A stretch of 52,486 nucleotides of DNA. Origin: Acidobacteriota bacterium. Its GTDB lineage: Bacteria; Acidobacteriota; Holophagae; Holophagales; Holophagaceae. Both the position numbers and the translations under genes were made by a program. The DNA lies in the NCBI GenBank assembly GCA_016195985.1, contig JACPYP010000010.1, positions 1 through 52,486 on the forward strand. Reading direction: 5' to 3'. Under the pieces are notes generated by a model, which was given only the letters and a program-made list of their open reading frames with translations, did no database searches and was not told the DNA's origin. Positions within the stretch are counted from its first letter, which is position 1. The number at the start of each line of letters is the position of its first letter. Shown here one piece after another: positions 51,610-52,486 of the stretch.

Positions 51610-52170
51610 ATGATGTCTAAACTATTGATGCTTCTGGTAATTTGTATCCAGTCAGCTTTCCTGTTCTCCGGTGATCAGGGAGCGAAGAAGTATGAGAATC
51701 ATGTGTATTTTTTCACGCTTGATCTGCCTGGAAAGCATGAGAAGGGTTTGACCATTGTTCAGCCAAAGCCACCCCAGCCCGCCCACGGCTTTTCGATAGA
51801 GATCGATGGTAAACATCGATCCATTGAGATCTACGCGGGCTACAACGCGACCTTCCAAGAGAACACGCCCGAGACCTTCCACGAATGGTTGCGAGATGAA
51901 TCGGTCACAAACATGAGGACCCTGAGCTGGGGACCTTACAACGCTTTGGGCTTTATGGGATTCAGAGCAATTTTGATTCAATCCCATGAAGGCAAGGATG
52001 GAATGGTGAATGAAGCCATAAGGCTTCTCCGGAAATCGAAGGATGGATCTCCCGGAATCTGGTATGAGTTCAGGCTCAAATCGGACAGCGAACATTTCAT
52101 CGATGATTCCAATCTGTTCAATCGGTTGATGTTCAGTTTCAAGCCAATCAAATCCAAGTATTTCGAGTAG
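51610..52170 (+). CDS. putative periplasmic immunity protein for the RHS tip
   Basis: A 186-residue protein beginning with a signal peptide (LLMLLVICIQSAFLFSG), then a soluble mature domain with no recognised family (DLPGKHEKGLTIVQPKPP...WGPYNALGFMGFRAI). It starts four bases after the RHS stop, its ribosome binding sequence overlapping that stop codon. Like the toxin tip it is markedly AT-richer than the housekeeping genes. A small gene directly after an RHS tip is normally its immunity gene. Export to the periplasm is what would be needed against a peptidoglycan-cutting toxin. The pairing is inferred from position and signal peptide, not from homology. Confidence 0.65.
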   Translation: MMSKLLMLLVICIQSAFLFSGDQGAKKYENHVYFFTLDLPGKHEKGLTIVQPKPPQPAHGFSIEIDGKHRSIEIYAGYNATFQENTPETFHEWLRDESVTNMRTLSWGPYNALGFMGFRAILIQSHEGKDGMVNEAIRLLRKSKDGSPGIWYEFRLKSDSEHFIDDSNLFNRLMFSFKPIKSKYFE

Positions 52171-52227
52171 ACAGGGGAAGGCTCGTCACCGGTTCACCCT
52201 CGCCAGCGCTGCACCATGAGAAGCACG

Positions 52228-52253
52228 AAGAGCCCCGGATCTCCGGGGCTCTT
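52228..52253. terminator. terminator after the RHS/immunity genes
   Basis: AAGAGCCCCGGA and TCCGGGGCTCTT form a 12-bp perfect stem with a two-base gap. It lies 58 bases after the immunity gene and faces the gene remnant on the other strand. Confidence 0.7.
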
Positions 52254-52261
52254 TCACGCTG

Positions 52262-52345
52262 GGCCGCAGGTGCATTCCTCCCGTGGGTGGTCGCCACCGC
52301 AGGCCTCGCAGATCTGCTCCGACCGCAGCTCGGCCTGGGCGATCA
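52262..52345 (-). pseudogene. C-terminal remnant of a Cys-rich protein cut by the IS
   Basis: On the minus strand a frame ending about 52262 reads MIAQAELRSEQICEACGG then DHPREECTCGPA. The clustered Cys (C-x2-C and later C-x-C) suggest a small metal-binding tail. Upstream the frame runs into the IS end and overlaps the transposase start on the other strand. The front of the gene is therefore missing or displaced. Confidence 0.4.
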
Positions 52346-52486
52346 TGTACTGACCCACTAAAAAGCTGCTCAGGGGATACTCAAAGGAGACCCCCAAATG
52401 AGTGGACCAATGGACGACGAGATCAAACGGTGGACAGCCCGCCGGAAGGCGGCCCTGGTGTTGGAGATCATTCAGGGGAAGACGAC
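52346..52486 (+). mobile_element. left end of an IS3-type insertion sequence
   Basis: A TG-initiated end (TGTACTGACCCACTAAAAAG) begins about 52346, followed by a ribosome binding site and the transposase start. The right end is outside the window, so the boundary is approximate. Confidence 0.5.
52398..52486 (+). CDS. IS transposase subunit with DUF1153-like N-terminus (partial)
   Basis: The ATG at 52398 follows AAAGGAGA. The 29 visible residues (DDEIKRWTARRKAALVLEI, then IQGKTT) match the opening of small helix-turn-helix transposase subunits of IS3-type elements, in which 'EIKRWTA-RK-ALV--I-QGKTT' is highly conserved. This subunit recognises the terminal repeats. The gene continues beyond the window, so neither length nor the catalytic partner can be seen. 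Confidence 0.8.
   Translation, partial: MSGPMDDEIKRWTARRKAALVLEIIQGKT

Noticed and set aside
1-52486. CRISPR array
   Set aside because: No evenly spaced short repeats with unique spacers; the repeats found are tandem, dispersed or paired.
52346-52486. Minus-strand ORF through the IS end as an intact gene
   Set aside because: The plus strand carries a ribosome binding site and a well-conserved transposase opening; the open minus frame over this stretch is expected by chance in GC-rich DNA, though it could not be excluded without more sequence.

Overview
The window is high-GC bacterial chromosome, about two thirds G+C over most of its length. The gene content is that of a Gram-negative rod. 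It has a Mre/Rod elongation operon, SurA/PpiD-type chaperones, outer-membrane beta-barrels and a TonB-dependent receptor with an N-terminal carboxypeptidase-regulatory-like domain. That receptor type, together with large Sec-exported RHS proteins and a MoxR-DUF58-DUF4350-DUF4129-SpoIIM-RDD cluster, fits Acidobacteriota, most likely Holophagae (Geothrix/Holophaga-like). The placement is inferred from gene content and style; no marker gene was aligned.

Layout. 1-4.5 kb (minus): a Sec-exported RHS/YD-repeat protein lacking the RHS core, followed 2 nt later by the start of a second secreted protein that leaves the window. 5-7.1 kb (minus): pyrimidine-nucleoside phosphorylase and a membrane-anchored protein. 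7.2 kb: tRNA-Phe with a clear promoter and terminator. 7.3-9.8 kb: an accessory patch of lower GC with small exported or unknown genes, duplicated hairpins, a DUF5063 gene flanked by 31-bp direct repeats, and gene remnants. 9.8-17.6 kb (minus): a membrane protein, then the MoxR cluster, whose genes are coupled by ATGA/GTGA overlaps. 17.9-19.5 kb: an exported DUF4097-like protein, a SurA-N-like lipoprotein and a glutaredoxin whose 3' end has been copied twice downstream. 19.9-27.3 kb (plus): mreB-mreC-mreD-mrdA-mrdB-ligA, largely translationally coupled. 27.4-34.2 kb: a soluble Ser/Thr kinase, a lipoprotein, a CYTH protein, a Trp-rich membrane-anchored protein, a response regulator with a long acidic tail plus its partner gene, and a CarH-like B12-binding MerR regulator. 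34.2-36.2 kb: DUF1275 membrane protein and asparaginase. 36.5-41.0 kb: outer-membrane barrel, TonB receptor, outer-membrane barrel. 41.1-45.9 kb: serS, ppiD-like, def, fmt. 46.2-52.2 kb (plus): a second RHS locus. 52.3 kb to the end: the left end of an insertion sequence.

The most interesting system is the second RHS locus. An N-terminal signal peptide, YD repeats, an AT-rich lectin-like insert and the RHS core lead into a variable tip that looks like a peptidoglycan hydrolase (glucosaminidase/lysozyme-like fold with an ESGW...NNLFGLT signature). The next gene starts 4 nt after the RHS stop and encodes a small protein with its own signal peptide, as expected for a periplasmic immunity protein against a wall-degrading toxin. 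The RHS reading frame is interrupted twice by shifts that cancel (+1 near 48195, -1 near 50083). The second lies on a CAAAAAG run in the right register for -1 slippage. Pseudogene, assembly indels and programmed frameshifting are all open explanations.

Other points for a second look are the CarH-type photoreceptor signature (W-x9-EH plus ExHxxG), the MSPG start-codon repeat in the DUF4350 gene, and the triplicated glutaredoxin 3' end.
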